A stretch of DNA of 64,000 bases from Lentzea tibetensis (GCF_007845675.1 NZ_VOBR01000006.1:62001-126000); one strand, 5' to 3'. Numbered from the stretch's first letter, positions 1-12,589 are shown. Numbers and translations: made by a program. The notes: generated by a model not told the origin, from the letters alone.

Positions 1-730
1 TGTTGCCGCTCCAGCCGCCGAACGAGATCTCGATGTCACCACCCGCGCCGCGGATGGCGTTGATCGTCTGCTCGTCGACGCCACCCTTCAGCGGACGGCT
101 GCTGTCCCACGCGGGGCTGCAACCACCACCGGAGAGCATGAACGCCAGGGTGAACCTCTTGATGCCGGTCTGGGACATCACCGACGTCGCGCTCTGCGGG
201 TTGCCCCAGCCCAGGTACAGGTAGGGCGCGCCCTTGCCGCCGCCAGGCAGCGGCGGGTTCGACGTGGTCGTTGTGGTGGTCGTCGTCGTGGTCGTCGTGC
301 TGGTGGTCGTCGGTGGCTGGCCGGTGCCGTCACACGAGCCGCCGTTGACCTTGCAGCCGCTCGGCGCCGTGTAGCCGCCCGAGTAGACGACGTTGAAGCC
401 GAAGCTCGCCGAGCCACCGACCCCGATGTTGCCGTTCCAGCTGTTCTTCACCGTCACGGTCTGACCACTGGTGGTGTAGTTGCCGTCCCACAGGGCCGAG
501 ATCCGGTGGTTGGCCGGGAGGGTGAACTCGACCGTCCACGAGGTGAGCGCGGAGGTACCACCGTTGCTGATCGTGTACTTGCCCTCGTAGCCCGAACCCC
601 AGTCCGAGCCCTTCGAGAACGTCGCCTTCACGCCGGTGGCGCCGCTGGCAGGGGCGGCCACGACGAGTCCGGCGACCACTGCGGCGACCGCAGTCGCCGC
701 GGCCGCGAAACGCCAACGAATTTTGGACAT
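1..730 (-). CDS. Secreted CBM2-GH18 chitinase, C-terminus cut by the window edge
   Basis: About 243 codons are visible. An N-terminal Sec signal peptide (residues 1-31, ending APASGA) is followed by a family 2 carbohydrate-binding module (about 32-133, with conserved W and G-rich strands), a Thr-rich linker (about 137-165) and the start of a GH18 barrel that includes [17 protein letters not shown] and SFGGWSGN. The acidic DxxDxDxE active-site strand lies beyond the edge. The protein is likely exported and cleaves chitin while bound through the CBM2. The ATG at 728-730 has a GAGGAG ribosome site just upstream, which rules out the longer overlapping frame. A DasR-type operator lies upstream at 785-800, fitting GlcNAc-responsive chitinase control. 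A lytic enzyme on another beta-glucan is a less likely alternative. Confidence 0.85.
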   Translation of the reverse strand, partial: MSKIRWRFAAAATAVAAVVAGLVVAAPASGATGVKATFSKGSDWGSGYEGKYTISNGGTSALTSWTVEFTLPANHRISALWDGNYTTSGQTVTVKNSWNGNIGVGGSASFGFNVVYSGGYTAPSGCKVNGGSCDGTGQPPTTTSTTTTTTTTTTTTSNPPLPGGGKGAPYLYLGWGNPQSATSVMSQTGIKRFTLAFMLSGGGCSPAWDSSRPLKGGVDEQTINAIRGAGGDIEISFGGWSGN

Positions 731-784
731 CGTGCTCCTCACGCGCAGGGAAACGCCAGGACACTGCTTGTGCGGGGCACGCTA

Positions 785-800
785 ACTGGTCTGGACCACC
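785..800. promoter_or_regulatory. DasR-type (dre) operator upstream of chitinase
   Basis: The site actggtctggaccacc contains the core TGGTCTGGACCA (787-798), one base off the palindromic dre core TGGTCTAGACCA bound by the GntR-family repressor DasR in Streptomyces. It lies about 55 bases upstream of the chitinase ATG, a normal repressor position. DasR releases its sites in response to GlcNAc-6-P or GlcN-6-P. Binding here is inferred from the motif. Confidence 0.7.
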
Positions 801-868
801 TGAGGGAAGACCGTAAACGGTTTCAGGATGTCCGCGCTCTCAGCGGATCGGTGAGTGGTCCGGATGGC

Positions 869-1100
869 TCAGGCCTCGGCGACCAGCTCCACCGCCCGGA
901 AGTGCTCGGCGGCGGCACTGACCTTCCCGAGGAAGTCCGGCCCGTTGTCCGCGGCCTTGGACCAGCCGTCGATCTGCTCGCGACTCGTCGGAGTGGCGCC
1001 ACGCCGCCTCGTACAGGCCGACCAGGTGGTCCCTGGTCTCCTCCGGCCGCGCCCACAGGTGCCCGGAGAAGTTCAGACCGATCAGGCCTGCTGAGACGCC
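869..1100 (-). pseudogene. Remnant of a decayed gene (C-terminal fragment)
   Basis: On the minus strand one frame reads NFSGHLWARPEETRDHLVG then YEAAWRHSD. A neighbouring frame continues SREQIDGWSKAADNGPDFLG then KVSAAAEHFRAVELVAEA, ending in TGA at 869-871. Joined by one frameshift the two pieces look like a normal protein end, but there is no start codon with a ribosome site, and the fragment begins right where the SGNH gene stops. I cannot name the parent family. A short real protein read from one frame alone is possible but less likely. Confidence 0.45.
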
Positions 1101-1847
1101 CTACGCCAGTGGACGGAGCTCAGGCCGCCGGGGCTTGACCACGTCGCCGGAGGACTCGCCGCGCAGCCTGCGCACCACCCACGGCATCACGTGCTCACGC
1201 GCCCAGCGCACGTTCTCCGCGCGCCGCACGCGCGGGTCGGCCACGAGCGCGGGCGCGAGCCGGACCGTCTCCAGCGGATGGTCGACGCCGAGACCGTCGA
1301 GTACGGCGATGGCGACCTCGTTGTGCCCCAGCGCGTTGATGTGCAGCCGGTCGTCCGACCACAGTCGACGGTCACGCAGCTGGCGCATGGCCCACATGTC
1401 GACGAGCACGGCCTCGTGGTCCCGCGCGATCGCGCGCACGTGCTCGTTGTAGATGGCGACGCGGCCGCGCATCTTGCGGAACACCGGGTCGTCCACGCCG
1501 TCGACGCCGGTGAAGAGGATGACGCGCGCGCCGGCGGCGGTGAACCGAGCGACGGCGGCGCGGTAGCCGCGCATCAGCTCGTCGATGTCCACCCGAGGCC
1601 GCATCAGGTCGTTGCCGCCCGCGTAGAGGGAGACGAGGTCCGGCTTCATCCGCAGCGCGGGGTCCAGCTGCTCGCGCAGCACCTGGCCGAGCAGCCTGCC
1701 GCGCACGGCCAGGTTGGCGTAGTGCACGCCGGTCAGCTGCTCCGCGACCCGGTCCGCCCAGCCGCGCACGCCGTTCGGCCGGGTGGGGTCCTCGTCGCCG
1801 ACGCCTTCGGTGAACGAGTCCCCCAACGCCACGAAACGCTTGCTCAT
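1101..1847 (-). CDS. SGNH/GDSL family hydrolase (esterase/lipase)
   Basis: 248 residues. Block I GDSFTEG carries the nucleophile Ser near residue 10, GGND forms block III, and DRLHINALGH supplies the Asp-x-x-His of block V. No signal peptide is visible, so it probably acts in the cytoplasm on an ester (acylated sugar or lipid); the substrate cannot be told. The ATG at 1845-1847 is preceded by AAGGTGG at the right distance. A GTG three codons upstream overlaps that ribosome site and is less likely. It is divergent from the DUF4142 gene across about 220 bp in which I recognise no operator. Confidence 0.85.
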   Translation of the reverse strand: MSKRFVALGDSFTEGVGDEDPTRPNGVRGWADRVAEQLTGVHYANLAVRGRLLGQVLREQLDPALRMKPDLVSLYAGGNDLMRPRVDIDELMRGYRAAVARFTAAGARVILFTGVDGVDDPVFRKMRGRVAIYNEHVRAIARDHEAVLVDMWAMRQLRDRRLWSDDRLHINALGHNEVAIAVLDGLGVDHPLETVRLAPALVADPRVRRAENVRWAREHVMPWVVRRLRGESSGDVVKPRRPELRPLA

Positions 1848-2065
1848 GCTCACCACCTTAGAGTTGTGACCCAGGCCATCGACGGCCGAGGAGACTCATC
1901 GCCAGAGAATCAAAACCGATTGGCGAGTCAAACCGAACGCCCACGTAATGACCGTCGCACGGTCGTGCGACCCCATCTGCGCGAGACGAGGACCAGCCGT
2001 CCTGGTTGCCCGCCGCCAGATAACGGTTCGATAACGCCGGGGTCTCGAAGTGAGGCGCACCCCGA

Positions 2066-2989
2066 GTGCTCTCCGTAGTCCCGATCGTGCGACTCCCTAC
2101 AGATGCGGCCAACCCGACCCGGCGACTCCTGGTCGTCGCGTTGGGCTGCCTGACGTCAGCTCTGCTCGCGGTGGGGAGTGCGGCTGCACAACCGCCGTCG
2201 AGCGAGGGTCAGCCGCCCCCGGCCACCTCCGTCTCCACTCCCCCGCCCGGAAGCGGCGGGAAGGGCGACGAGGTGGTCGAGACGCAGTGGGGTCCGCTCG
2301 GACCCGCGGACCGGGACTTCCTGTTCAAGGTGAAGCAGGCCGGACTGTGGGAGAACCCCGCCGCGGAGAAGGTGGCGGCGAAGTCCACCAACCCCAAGTT
2401 CGCGGATGCCAGCAAGACCATCGTGGACGGGCACAAGCTGCTCGACCGGGTCGTCGATCGCGCCGGGCTGCTGCTCGGGGTCGAGCTCCCCAAGGAAGCG
2501 ACCTCCGAACAGCAGGGCTCGCTCGGCGAGATGGACGCCGCGGCCAACGGTGACGAGTTCGAGGTCCTGTTCGCGAACCGTCTGCGTGCCGGACTCGGCA
2601 CGGTCTACCAGGACGCCGCGAACATGAGGATGAGCACCAAGAACGAGCTCGTCCGAATTCTGACCAACCAGGCCATGATCACGCTCCTCGAGCACATCAA
2701 GGCACTGGAGGCGACCGGCCGCGTCGACTTCAACGGCGGTCAGCCCGCTGGCAACAACTCGTCCGGGCAACAGGGCGACCAGCAGGCGGGCACCGACGAC
2801 ACGGCCGACGGCACGATCCCGAGCGTTCCGCCGGACAGCAAGTTCACCAGGACCGCTGGTCAGAACGGCGCGTTCGGCGGCAACAACGGAGTCTTCATCG
2901 GCGCATTGGTGGTGCTGGTGCTCTCACTGGCCAGTCTCCGCCTGATAACCCGGGCCAAGAAAACAAAGCGCAAATCCAGGGCTTACTAG
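2066..2989 (+). CDS. DUF4142 exported, C-terminally membrane-anchored protein
   Basis: 307 residues from a GTG start. An N-terminal hydrophobic signal (about 18-42, ending SAAA) is followed by a Pro-rich stretch and a helical DUF4142 domain (about 72-225, with DRDFLFKVKQAGLWE and HKLLDRVVDRAG). A Gly/Asn/Gln-rich spacer follows, then a C-terminal transmembrane helix (about 270-293) and a basic tail KKTKRKSRAY, resembling a surface anchor without LPXTG. DUF4142 proteins are ferritin-like helical bundles of unknown function. The gene precedes the DUF1996 gene by about 85 bp; both are exported and may be co-expressed. Confidence 0.75.
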   Translation: MLSVVPIVRLPTDAANPTRRLLVVALGCLTSALLAVGSAAAQPPSSEGQPPPATSVSTPPPGSGGKGDEVVETQWGPLGPADRDFLFKVKQAGLWENPAAEKVAAKSTNPKFADASKTIVDGHKLLDRVVDRAGLLLGVELPKEATSEQQGSLGEMDAAANGDEFEVLFANRLRAGLGTVYQDAANMRMSTKNELVRILTNQAMITLLEHIKALEATGRVDFNGGQPAGNNSSGQQGDQQAGTDDTADGTIPSVPPDSKFTRTAGQNGAFGGNNGVFIGALVVLVLSLASLRLITRAKKTKRKSRAY

Positions 2990-3010
2990 TTCTCGGAAGT
3001 ACCCGCAAAC

Positions 3011-3050
3011 AAAACGGCTCTTCACCGCCGTCAGTCAACCATGCCGTTTT
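3011..3050 (+). terminator. Weak inverted repeat between DUF4142 and DUF1996 genes
   Basis: AAAACGGC (3011-3018) is repeated inverted as GCCGTTTT (3043-3050) around a 24-base loop, ending in four T. It could be a weak terminator or attenuator between the two exported-protein genes. The loop is long, so support is modest. Confidence 0.35.
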
Positions 3051-3074
3051 CACACTACCTCACGAGGTGGAAGT

Positions 3075-4580
3075 ATGGCTTTTCACCGGAAGAAATCCAC
3101 ACTCTGGCTAACCGCCGCGTTCGTCGCGATGACCGCGGTAGCCGGTACAGCGGCCGCGGTCGTGGTCGGCTCCGAGTCCGGCCAAGCGCTGGCGGACGGG
3201 CCGGACAAGGGCCTCTTCGTGGACATCACGAAGGTGAAGGCGAACGTGAAGAAACCAAAGGCGCAACAGGGCGCCACCACCGGCACGTTCACCGTCGACT
3301 GCGGGCGCAACGAGAACGAGCACTTCAACCCCGACAACTTCATCGCGCAGCCCGGCGTCCGCAACGGCGCCCAGCACCTGCACGACTACGTCGGCAACCT
3401 CTCCACCAACGCGGACTCGAACAACAAGTCGTTGCAGAAGGCTGGAACCACCTGCAAGAACGGCGACAAGTCCGCGTACTTCTGGCCCGTGATCCGCGTT
3501 CTCGACGCTGAGCAAGAGGCGGCCGAGGAAGCGGAGAAGAAGAAGCAGCAGGACCAGCAGAAGGACCAGAAGAAGCAGAACGGCAAGAAGCAGCGCGAGC
3601 AGCAGCAGAACGCGGACAAGGCCGCGAAGGACGCCGCTCGCGTCGACTGCCCGGACGTCGCCTCCAAGCTCGAGGAAGGCGTGCCGGACAAGGCGCAGGC
3701 CGAGATCGACAAGGAGCTCCAGGCGATCGACAAGCAGGTCGAGGACGCCGAGAAGGCACTGGAGCAGGGCAAGGGCAAGAACAACCCCGACGAGGTGCTC
3801 GGACCGCTGAAGGACAAGCGCGCGGCCGCGCTCAACCGGATGAAGGTCGCCATCGAACGGCAGGGCGAGCAGGCGCCGGAGCTCGAAGCCCTCGCGCAGT
3901 GCAAGCTGAAGGACAAGGCCAAGAACGACGAGGGCGTCGACAACGGCGACGAGAACAGCGACAACGCGCAGGCCGAAGGCGTTGAAGACAAGGCGAAGCA
4001 GAAGAACGAGGCGGAACAGGGCGCGGACAACGAGCTCGAGGGCAACGAGGGCGAGATCCAGCGTCCCGAGGTCGCCGAGATCACCTTCCGCGGCTCGCCG
4101 GTCGGCAAGGTCACCGCGATGCCCAAGTTCCTCCGCGTCCTCTACGGCGACGCCAAGGTCGGCACCAACGGCCCGAAGAACGCCAAGGAGTCCTGGACCT
4201 GCACGGGGTTCGAGGACAAGGTGCTGATCAACAAGTACCCGATCTGCCCCAAGGGCTCGAAGGTCAAGCGCATCCACGACTTCGCGAGCTGCTGGGACGG
4301 CAAGAACACCGACTCGGCGAAGCACCGGGAGCACATCATCTACCCGGACGCCAACGGCAAGTGCAAGAAGGGCTTCAAGGCGGTGCCGCAGCTGCGGATC
4401 TCGCTCACCTACAACATCCCCCAGGATGTGCAGAAGGCCGGCCTGTACGCGGTCGACTCGTTCCCCGAGGAGGAGCACGACCCCTTCGGTGACCACGACG
4501 ACTTCGCCAACGTGATGTCGCAGTCGATCATGAACCGCGTCGTCAACTGCATCAACACCGGGAAGAAGTGCAAGGAGTGA
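3075..4580 (+). CDS. Secreted DUF1996 protein with long charged insertion
   Basis: 501 residues with an N-terminal signal/anchor (about 10-32). The first half of a DUF1996 domain occupies about 70-143 (DCGRNENEHFNPDNF, QHLHDYVGN, YFWPVIRVLD). The second half lies at about 329-490 (FRGSPVGKVTAMPKFLRVLYG, CWDGKNTDS, HREHIIYPD, PQLRISLTYN). Between them lie about 185 residues rich in Lys, Glu, Gln, Asp and Asn, predicted to be helical or coiled. DUF1996 proteins are secreted in fungi and actinomycetes and their function is unknown. The ATG at 3075 follows GAGGTGG. A 42-base hairpin follows the stop. Confidence 0.8.
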   Translation: MAFHRKKSTLWLTAAFVAMTAVAGTAAAVVVGSESGQALADGPDKGLFVDITKVKANVKKPKAQQGATTGTFTVDCGRNENEHFNPDNFIAQPGVRNGAQHLHDYVGNLSTNADSNNKSLQKAGTTCKNGDKSAYFWPVIRVLDAEQEAAEEAEKKKQQDQQKDQKKQNGKKQREQQQNADKAAKDAARVDCPDVASKLEEGVPDKAQAEIDKELQAIDKQVEDAEKALEQGKGKNNPDEVLGPLKDKRAAALNRMKVAIERQGEQAPELEALAQCKLKDKAKNDEGVDNGDENSDNAQAEGVEDKAKQKNEAEQGADNELEGNEGEIQRPEVAEITFRGSPVGKVTAMPKFLRVLYGDAKVGTNGPKNAKESWTCTGFEDKVLINKYPICPKGSKVKRIHDFASCWDGKNTDSAKHREHIIYPDANGKCKKGFKAVPQLRISLTYNIPQDVQKAGLYAVDSFPEEEHDPFGDHDDFANVMSQSIMNRVVNCINTGKKCKE

Positions 4581-4615
4581 TCCGCACGTAGTGGTGGTGT
4601 AGCACCGCCTTTCCG

Positions 4616-4657
4616 CTCGAGGCCGTTCCAGGTGACTGAACCTGGGGCGGCCTCGAG
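4616..4657. terminator. Strong hairpin terminator after the DUF1996 gene
   Basis: CTCGAGGCCG pairs perfectly with CGGCCTCGAG, and the stem continues through TCCAGGT/ACCTGGG to a 6-base loop. There is no U tract, which is common for actinobacterial terminators. It lies 36 bases after the stop codon. Confidence 0.75.
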
Positions 4658-4724
4658 ATGTTTGGGGCGCAACGGTTCGAGGCCCGGTTCACCTGCGTGA
4701 ACATCGGACCGGAATGTTTGACGG

Positions 4725-4740
4725 TGTGGTCTGGACCACA
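4725..4740. promoter_or_regulatory. DasR-type (dre) operator upstream of the alginate-lyase-like gene
   Basis: TGTGGTCTGGACCACA carries the same core TGGTCTGGACCA as the site before the chitinase at 787-798, in a longer palindromic frame. It sits 36 bases before the ATG at 4776. The shared core suggests both secreted polysaccharide-active genes answer to the same GntR-type repressor, probably DasR. Confidence 0.7.
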
Positions 4741-4775
4741 CACACTGAGGCTTCCCCTGCCTCCTGGAGAAGCCG

Positions 4776-5954
4776 ATGAAGGTCCACCGCAGCGTCGCGG
4801 TAGTCGTCTCGCTACTCGCCTCCCTGACCGTCCCCGCCGCGACCGTCCCCTCCGCAACGGCCGCCCCCGCCGCGTTCACCCACCCCGGCGTCCTCGTGTC
4901 GCGTCCCCAGCTGGACTTCATGCGCGCCAAGGTGAACGCGGGCGCCCAGCCGTGGAAGTCCGCGTACGACGCCATGCGCGGCACCGCGTACGCGTCACTG
5001 ACCCGCACCGCCAAACCTCGCGCGGTGGTGGAGTGCGGCCCGTACTCGAACCCCAACCTCGGGTGCACGGACGAACGCCAGGACGCGCTCGCCGCGTACA
5101 CCCTGAGCCTGATCTGGTACGTGACAAGGGATGCGCGCTACGCGCAGAAGGCGATCCAGATCATGGACGCCTGGTCCGCGACGATCAGGGACCACACGAA
5201 CTCCAACGCTCCACTCCAGACCGCGTGGGCCGGCAGCAGCTGGCCGCGCGCGGCGGAGATCATCAAGTACACCTACACGGGCTGGCCCAACGCGAACCGG
5301 TTCGCCACCATGCTGCGGACCGTCTACCTGCCGGAGATCCAGAACGGCCGGGCCAACACGAACGGCAACTGGGAACTCTCCATGATGGAGGCCCCACTGG
5401 GCATCGCCGTGTTCATCGAGGACAAAGCCGCGTACGACAAGGCGGTCGGCATCTTCCGGACGCGCATGCCCGCGTACGTGTACCTGACGACCGACGGGTC
5501 GTTGCCGAAGACGCCACCCGGCAGCGGGATCGACACGCGCGCCGAGATCATCTCGTACTGGCACGACCAGTCGACGTTCGTGGACGGGCTGAGCCAGGAG
5601 ACGTGCCGCGACTTCGCGCACACCGGGTACGGGATCGCCGCCGCCGCGCACTTCGCCGAGACCGCCCGGCACCAGGGGCAGGACATCTGGGGCGAGATCA
5701 AGGACCGGATGCGGCACGCGCTCGGGCTGCACACCAAGTACGAGAACGGCGACCCCGTACCGTCGTGGCTGTGCGGCGGCAGCAAGTCGCGGGAGCTCGG
5801 GCCGACCACCGAGGTCGGCTACAACGCGCTGAGCACGCGGCTCGGGATCCCGATGGCCAACACGCAGAAGTACACCGAGCAGCACCGGCCGCAGGGCACC
5901 GACAACCTGTTCATCGCGTGGGAGACCCTGACGCACGCCCAGAACCCCAGCTAG
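4776..5954 (+). CDS. Secreted alginate lyase family (PL5-like) enzyme
   Basis: 392 residues with a Sec signal peptide (about 1-30, ending ATAAPAA). The rest matches the all-alpha alginate lyase superfamily (PF05426-like): FTHPGVLVSRPQLDFMRAKV near the start, RQDALAAYTLSLIWY, AWSATIRDHTNSNAPLQTAW, SWPRAAEIIKY, NGNWELSMMEAPLGIAVF and SQETCRDFAHTGYGIAA. The NGNWE and RDFAHTG segments hold the likely substrate-binding and catalytic Asn, His and Tyr residues of this fold. It probably cleaves an acidic or amino-sugar polymer extracellularly; true alginate activity is not certain. The dre site upstream hints at a GlcNAc-linked programme. Confidence 0.75.
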   Translation: MKVHRSVAVVVSLLASLTVPAATVPSATAAPAAFTHPGVLVSRPQLDFMRAKVNAGAQPWKSAYDAMRGTAYASLTRTAKPRAVVECGPYSNPNLGCTDERQDALAAYTLSLIWYVTRDARYAQKAIQIMDAWSATIRDHTNSNAPLQTAWAGSSWPRAAEIIKYTYTGWPNANRFATMLRTVYLPEIQNGRANTNGNWELSMMEAPLGIAVFIEDKAAYDKAVGIFRTRMPAYVYLTTDGSLPKTPPGSGIDTRAEIISYWHDQSTFVDGLSQETCRDFAHTGYGIAAAAHFAETARHQGQDIWGEIKDRMRHALGLHTKYENGDPVPSWLCGGSKSRELGPTTEVGYNALSTRLGIPMANTQKYTEQHRPQGTDNLFIAWETLTHAQNPS

Positions 5955-5982
5955 CACAGAATCGCAGCCAGCACCCCTCGCA

Positions 5983-5998
5983 TAGAACAGGTGTTCGA
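5983..5998. promoter_or_regulatory. LexA (SOS) box in front of the alkB-type gene
   Basis: TAGAACAGGTGTTCGA matches 11 of the 12 specified bases of the actinobacterial SOS box TCGAAC-N4-GTTCGA and contains the perfect core GAAC-N4-GTTC. It ends 15 bases before the AlkB start codon, so LexA binding would block initiation. A DNA-repair target supports the assignment. Confidence 0.75.
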
Positions 5999-6013
5999 GT
6001 ACACTGCGTGCCC

Positions 6014-6619
6014 ATGCAGGGTTCACTGTTCGACTTGGCCGAGGCTCCGGCGCTCGGCCCGCTCGACGGGATCCGGCGCACCGAGCTCGCACACGGCGCC
6101 TGGGTCGACGTCCTGCCCGGCTGGTTGCGGGGTGCGGACGCGCTGTTCGACCGGCTCGCCGGGGACGTTCCCTGGCGGGCCGATCGCCGCACCATGTACG
6201 ACCGGGTCGTGGACGTGCCGCGGCTGCTCTGCTTCTACGACGAGCACGACGAACTGCCCGACGAGGTGCTCGCAGAGGCCAGGAAGACCTTGAGCGACCA
6301 CTACGGCGCGGAGCCGTTCGTCACGGCCGGGCTCTGCTACTACCGGGACGGCAGGGACAGCGTCGCGTGGCACGGTGACCGGATCGGGCGCGGCGCGATC
6401 GAGGACACGATGGTCGCGATCGTCAGCGTCGGCGCCGCGCGGCCACTCCTGCTGCGCCCCAACGGTGGCGGCGAGAGCCTCAGGTTCGCGGTGGGACACG
6501 GCGACCTGATCGTCATGGGCGGGTCGTGCCAGCGGACGTGGGAGCACGCGGTTCCCAAGACCGCCAAGGCCGTCGGGCCGCGGATCAGCATCCAGTTCCG
6601 GCCGCGCGACGTGCGTTAG
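6014..6619 (+). CDS. alkB: AlkB-like 2-oxoglutarate/Fe(II) DNA repair dioxygenase
   Basis: 201 residues. The double-stranded beta-helix iron ligands are visible: H120 and D122 in WHGDRIG and H178 in TWEHAVPK. The 2-oxoglutarate-binding arginines follow in GPRISIQFR (R190, R196). RFAVGHGDLIVMGG is the typical strand before the distal His. The enzyme removes methyl adducts from DNA bases by oxidation. The ATG at 6014 is chosen because homologues begin near this MQGSLFDL; a long in-frame extension upstream runs through the lyase gene and is artefactual. A LexA box precedes it. The stop overlaps by 4 bp the stop of the convergent phosphatase gene. Confidence 0.88.
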   Translation: MQGSLFDLAEAPALGPLDGIRRTELAHGAWVDVLPGWLRGADALFDRLAGDVPWRADRRTMYDRVVDVPRLLCFYDEHDELPDEVLAEARKTLSDHYGAEPFVTAGLCYYRDGRDSVAWHGDRIGRGAIEDTMVAIVSVGAARPLLLRPNGGGESLRFAVGHGDLIVMGGSCQRTWEHAVPKTAKAVGPRISIQFRPRDVR

Positions 6620-8007
6620 CGGGCCTGGACGGTCAGCAGGGCCAGGTCGTCGTGGTCGCCTGGGCCCAGCCACTCCAGCACGGCCTCGCGGAAGCGGCGG
6701 GCCATCGCGTCCGCCGCCATGCCCGCGCACTCGTGCAGGAGCTTGCGCAGCCGGTCGTCGCCGAACAGCTCGCGGCGGTCGTTGTGCGCGCGGGCCTCGG
6801 TGAAGCCGTCGCTGTAGAGCACGAGGGTCTCCCCCGGCGCCAGGGTGACGCTCTCCGGGTGGAAGCGGACGTCGTTGAGGATGCCGACGATCGCGCCGGA
6901 CGTCGGCACGTCCTCGACCCTGCCGTCGGCGCGCAGGACCAGCGGGACCGGGTGGCCGCCGGACGCCAGCGTCAGCCGCAGGCCGCCCGCGCCGAGCGGC
7001 ACGAGCTCGCCGACGACCAGCGTCGTGAAGAGCTTGGATCCCGTGGCGCGCAACGAGGTGTTGAGCAGGTGCAGCAGGCGCACCGGGTTCGTCTCGACCA
7101 GTGACAGCGCCTGCAGCGACTGGCGCACTCGTCCACTGTGGACCGCGGCCTCGAGTCCGTGACCGCAGACGTCGCCCAGTGCGAACGTGGCCGTGCCGTC
7201 GGTGCGCGGGTGCACGTCGTAGAAGTCGCCGCCGACCTGGGCGCGGTGGTGCGCGGGCAGATAGACGCTGCCCATCGCCACGCCCCGCAGCTCGGGCAGC
7301 GGGCTCGGCAGCAGGCTGGAGCGCAGCACGTCGATCATGCGGCCCTGCTCGCTCAGCCGGGACGCGGACTCCAGCGCCACGGCCGCGTGCCTGCCGAAGA
7401 GCCGCACGCGTTCGACGTCCGCCGCCGTGAAGTCACCGCGGCGCACGACGACCAGTGCGCCGCCGACGCCGAGCGGGACCGCGATGGAGACACCGGGTTT
7501 CCAGCCGTCCGGCAGGCCCCAGCCGCCCTCGCCCAGTTCCGCGATCCGGGTGTGCGACGACGCGCCGACGAGGACGCCCGAGATCGCGGACGCGCGGCGC
7601 GGCGTCCGGGTGACGGTCACGTCGGCGGAGCCCGCGCGCCACCACTCGAGCCGGTCGCGCGAGCACGGCACGACGGCGACGCAGTGGTCGCCGAGGAGAT
7701 CGGCTGCAAGTTGCACGATGGTTTTGAGCGTCGCGGCGCGCTCGGTCGACGAAGCGAGGCGCAGATGCGCCTGTTCGAGTGACGTGTCGGAGATGTACCA
7801 GGCGCTCCAGCCCTCGCCGATCTCGTGGTGGCGCGCCGTTTCGATGCCGGAGAAGTGCTCGCCGGGACCCAGACGGGGGAACTTCGTGGCAGCGGCCGAG
7901 TTCCGCACGCGGATCGTCCCAACAGGATCGACGACGAGAACGGCTTCCCGCAGGCCGTCAACTAGGCGCTGCCAGCCGTCCAGATCGATGCCCAGCGCGT
8001 GGCTCAT
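6616..8007 (-). CDS. PAS-GAF-PP2C (SpoIIE-type) serine phosphatase
   Basis: 463 residues. An N-terminal PAS-like sensor (about 1-75) precedes a GAF domain (about 100-235) and a SpoIIE-type PP2C phosphatase (about 250-460). Metal-binding motifs are intact: GGDFYDV, ALGDVCGHG, LYSDGFTEAR and GDHDDLALL. It should dephosphorylate a STAS anti-sigma antagonist, such as the one at 12248-12589, in response to the sensor domains. The ATG at 8005-8007 has an AGGAGG site 7 bases away, preferred to an upstream in-frame extension. It is divergent from the HAMP-array kinase, an arrangement reminiscent of osaC near osaA in Streptomyces, though the RsbW domain of OsaC is absent here and encoded separately. 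Confidence 0.87.
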   Translation of the reverse strand: MSHALGIDLDGWQRLVDGLREAVLVVDPVGTIRVRNSAAATKFPRLGPGEHFSGIETARHHEIGEGWSAWYISDTSLEQAHLRLASSTERAATLKTIVQLAADLLGDHCVAVVPCSRDRLEWWRAGSADVTVTRTPRRASAISGVLVGASSHTRIAELGEGGWGLPDGWKPGVSIAVPLGVGGALVVVRRGDFTAADVERVRLFGRHAAVALESASRLSEQGRMIDVLRSSLLPSPLPELRGVAMGSVYLPAHHRAQVGGDFYDVHPRTDGTATFALGDVCGHGLEAAVHSGRVRQSLQALSLVETNPVRLLHLLNTSLRATGSKLFTTLVVGELVPLGAGGLRLTLASGGHPVPLVLRADGRVEDVPTSGAIVGILNDVRFHPESVTLAPGETLVLYSDGFTEARAHNDRRELFGDDRLRKLLHECAGMAADAMARRFREAVLEWLGPGDHDDLALLTVQAR

Positions 8008-8102
8008 GCGCGGGCCTCCTGCGGGTCTCAATGGATGGTGCGTGCCGCATCTCAACCTAACGTGGCAGGCTTGTCCACGACCACCGAGGCACGGAGGCTG
8101 GA

Positions 8103-12247
<4,145 letters not shown>

Positions 12248-12251
<4 letters not shown>

Positions 12252-12589
12252 CTCGACGCGGCTGCCTCGCAGGCCTCGCCGACCGTGCCGCGGACGTCCA
12301 GCACGTCCGCCACGTCGGCGAGCGTGAAAAGCCGCATGACAGGCGCCTGAGGTGCGGCGATGCGCAGCTCGCCACCCTTCTCGCCCAGCCTGCGGTGCCA
12401 GTCCAGCAGCAGCGCCAGCCCGGTCGAGTCCATGAACGTGACCTCGGCGAGGTCGAGCACGGCACGGTCGCCGGTGACGTCCTCGTCCAGCCGTGTGGCC
12501 AGCAGCGGAACGGTGTCGATGTCGAGCTCACCCGCGACAGCGATCACCCGCCAGCCGCTGAGGACCTCACTGCCGACCCGGAGCTCCAT
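12248..12589 (-). CDS. STAS-domain anti-sigma factor antagonist
   Basis: 113 residues forming a single STAS domain: GELDIDTVPLL, the phosphorylation loop VTFMDSTGLALLLD with the target Ser in DSTG, then a terminal helix. In the partner-switch model, the unphosphorylated form binds an RsbW-like kinase and frees a sigma factor. The ATG at 12587-12589 follows GGAAGGAA; a much longer in-frame extension upstream is spurious because it crosses the promoter and the RsbW gene. It is divergent from that RsbW-like gene and convergent with the hybrid kinase. No sigma factor gene lies in this group. Confidence 0.88.

Noticed and set aside
811-822. LacI-type operator CCGTAAACGGTT near the chitinase
   Set aside because: It is not a true palindrome around a central CG; the adjacent DasR site is a better explanation of control.
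3108-4496. 462-residue minus-strand frame opposite the DUF1996 gene
   Set aside because: It is a Leu/Val-rich shadow of the Lys/Glu-rich plus-strand gene with no start signal or family resemblance.
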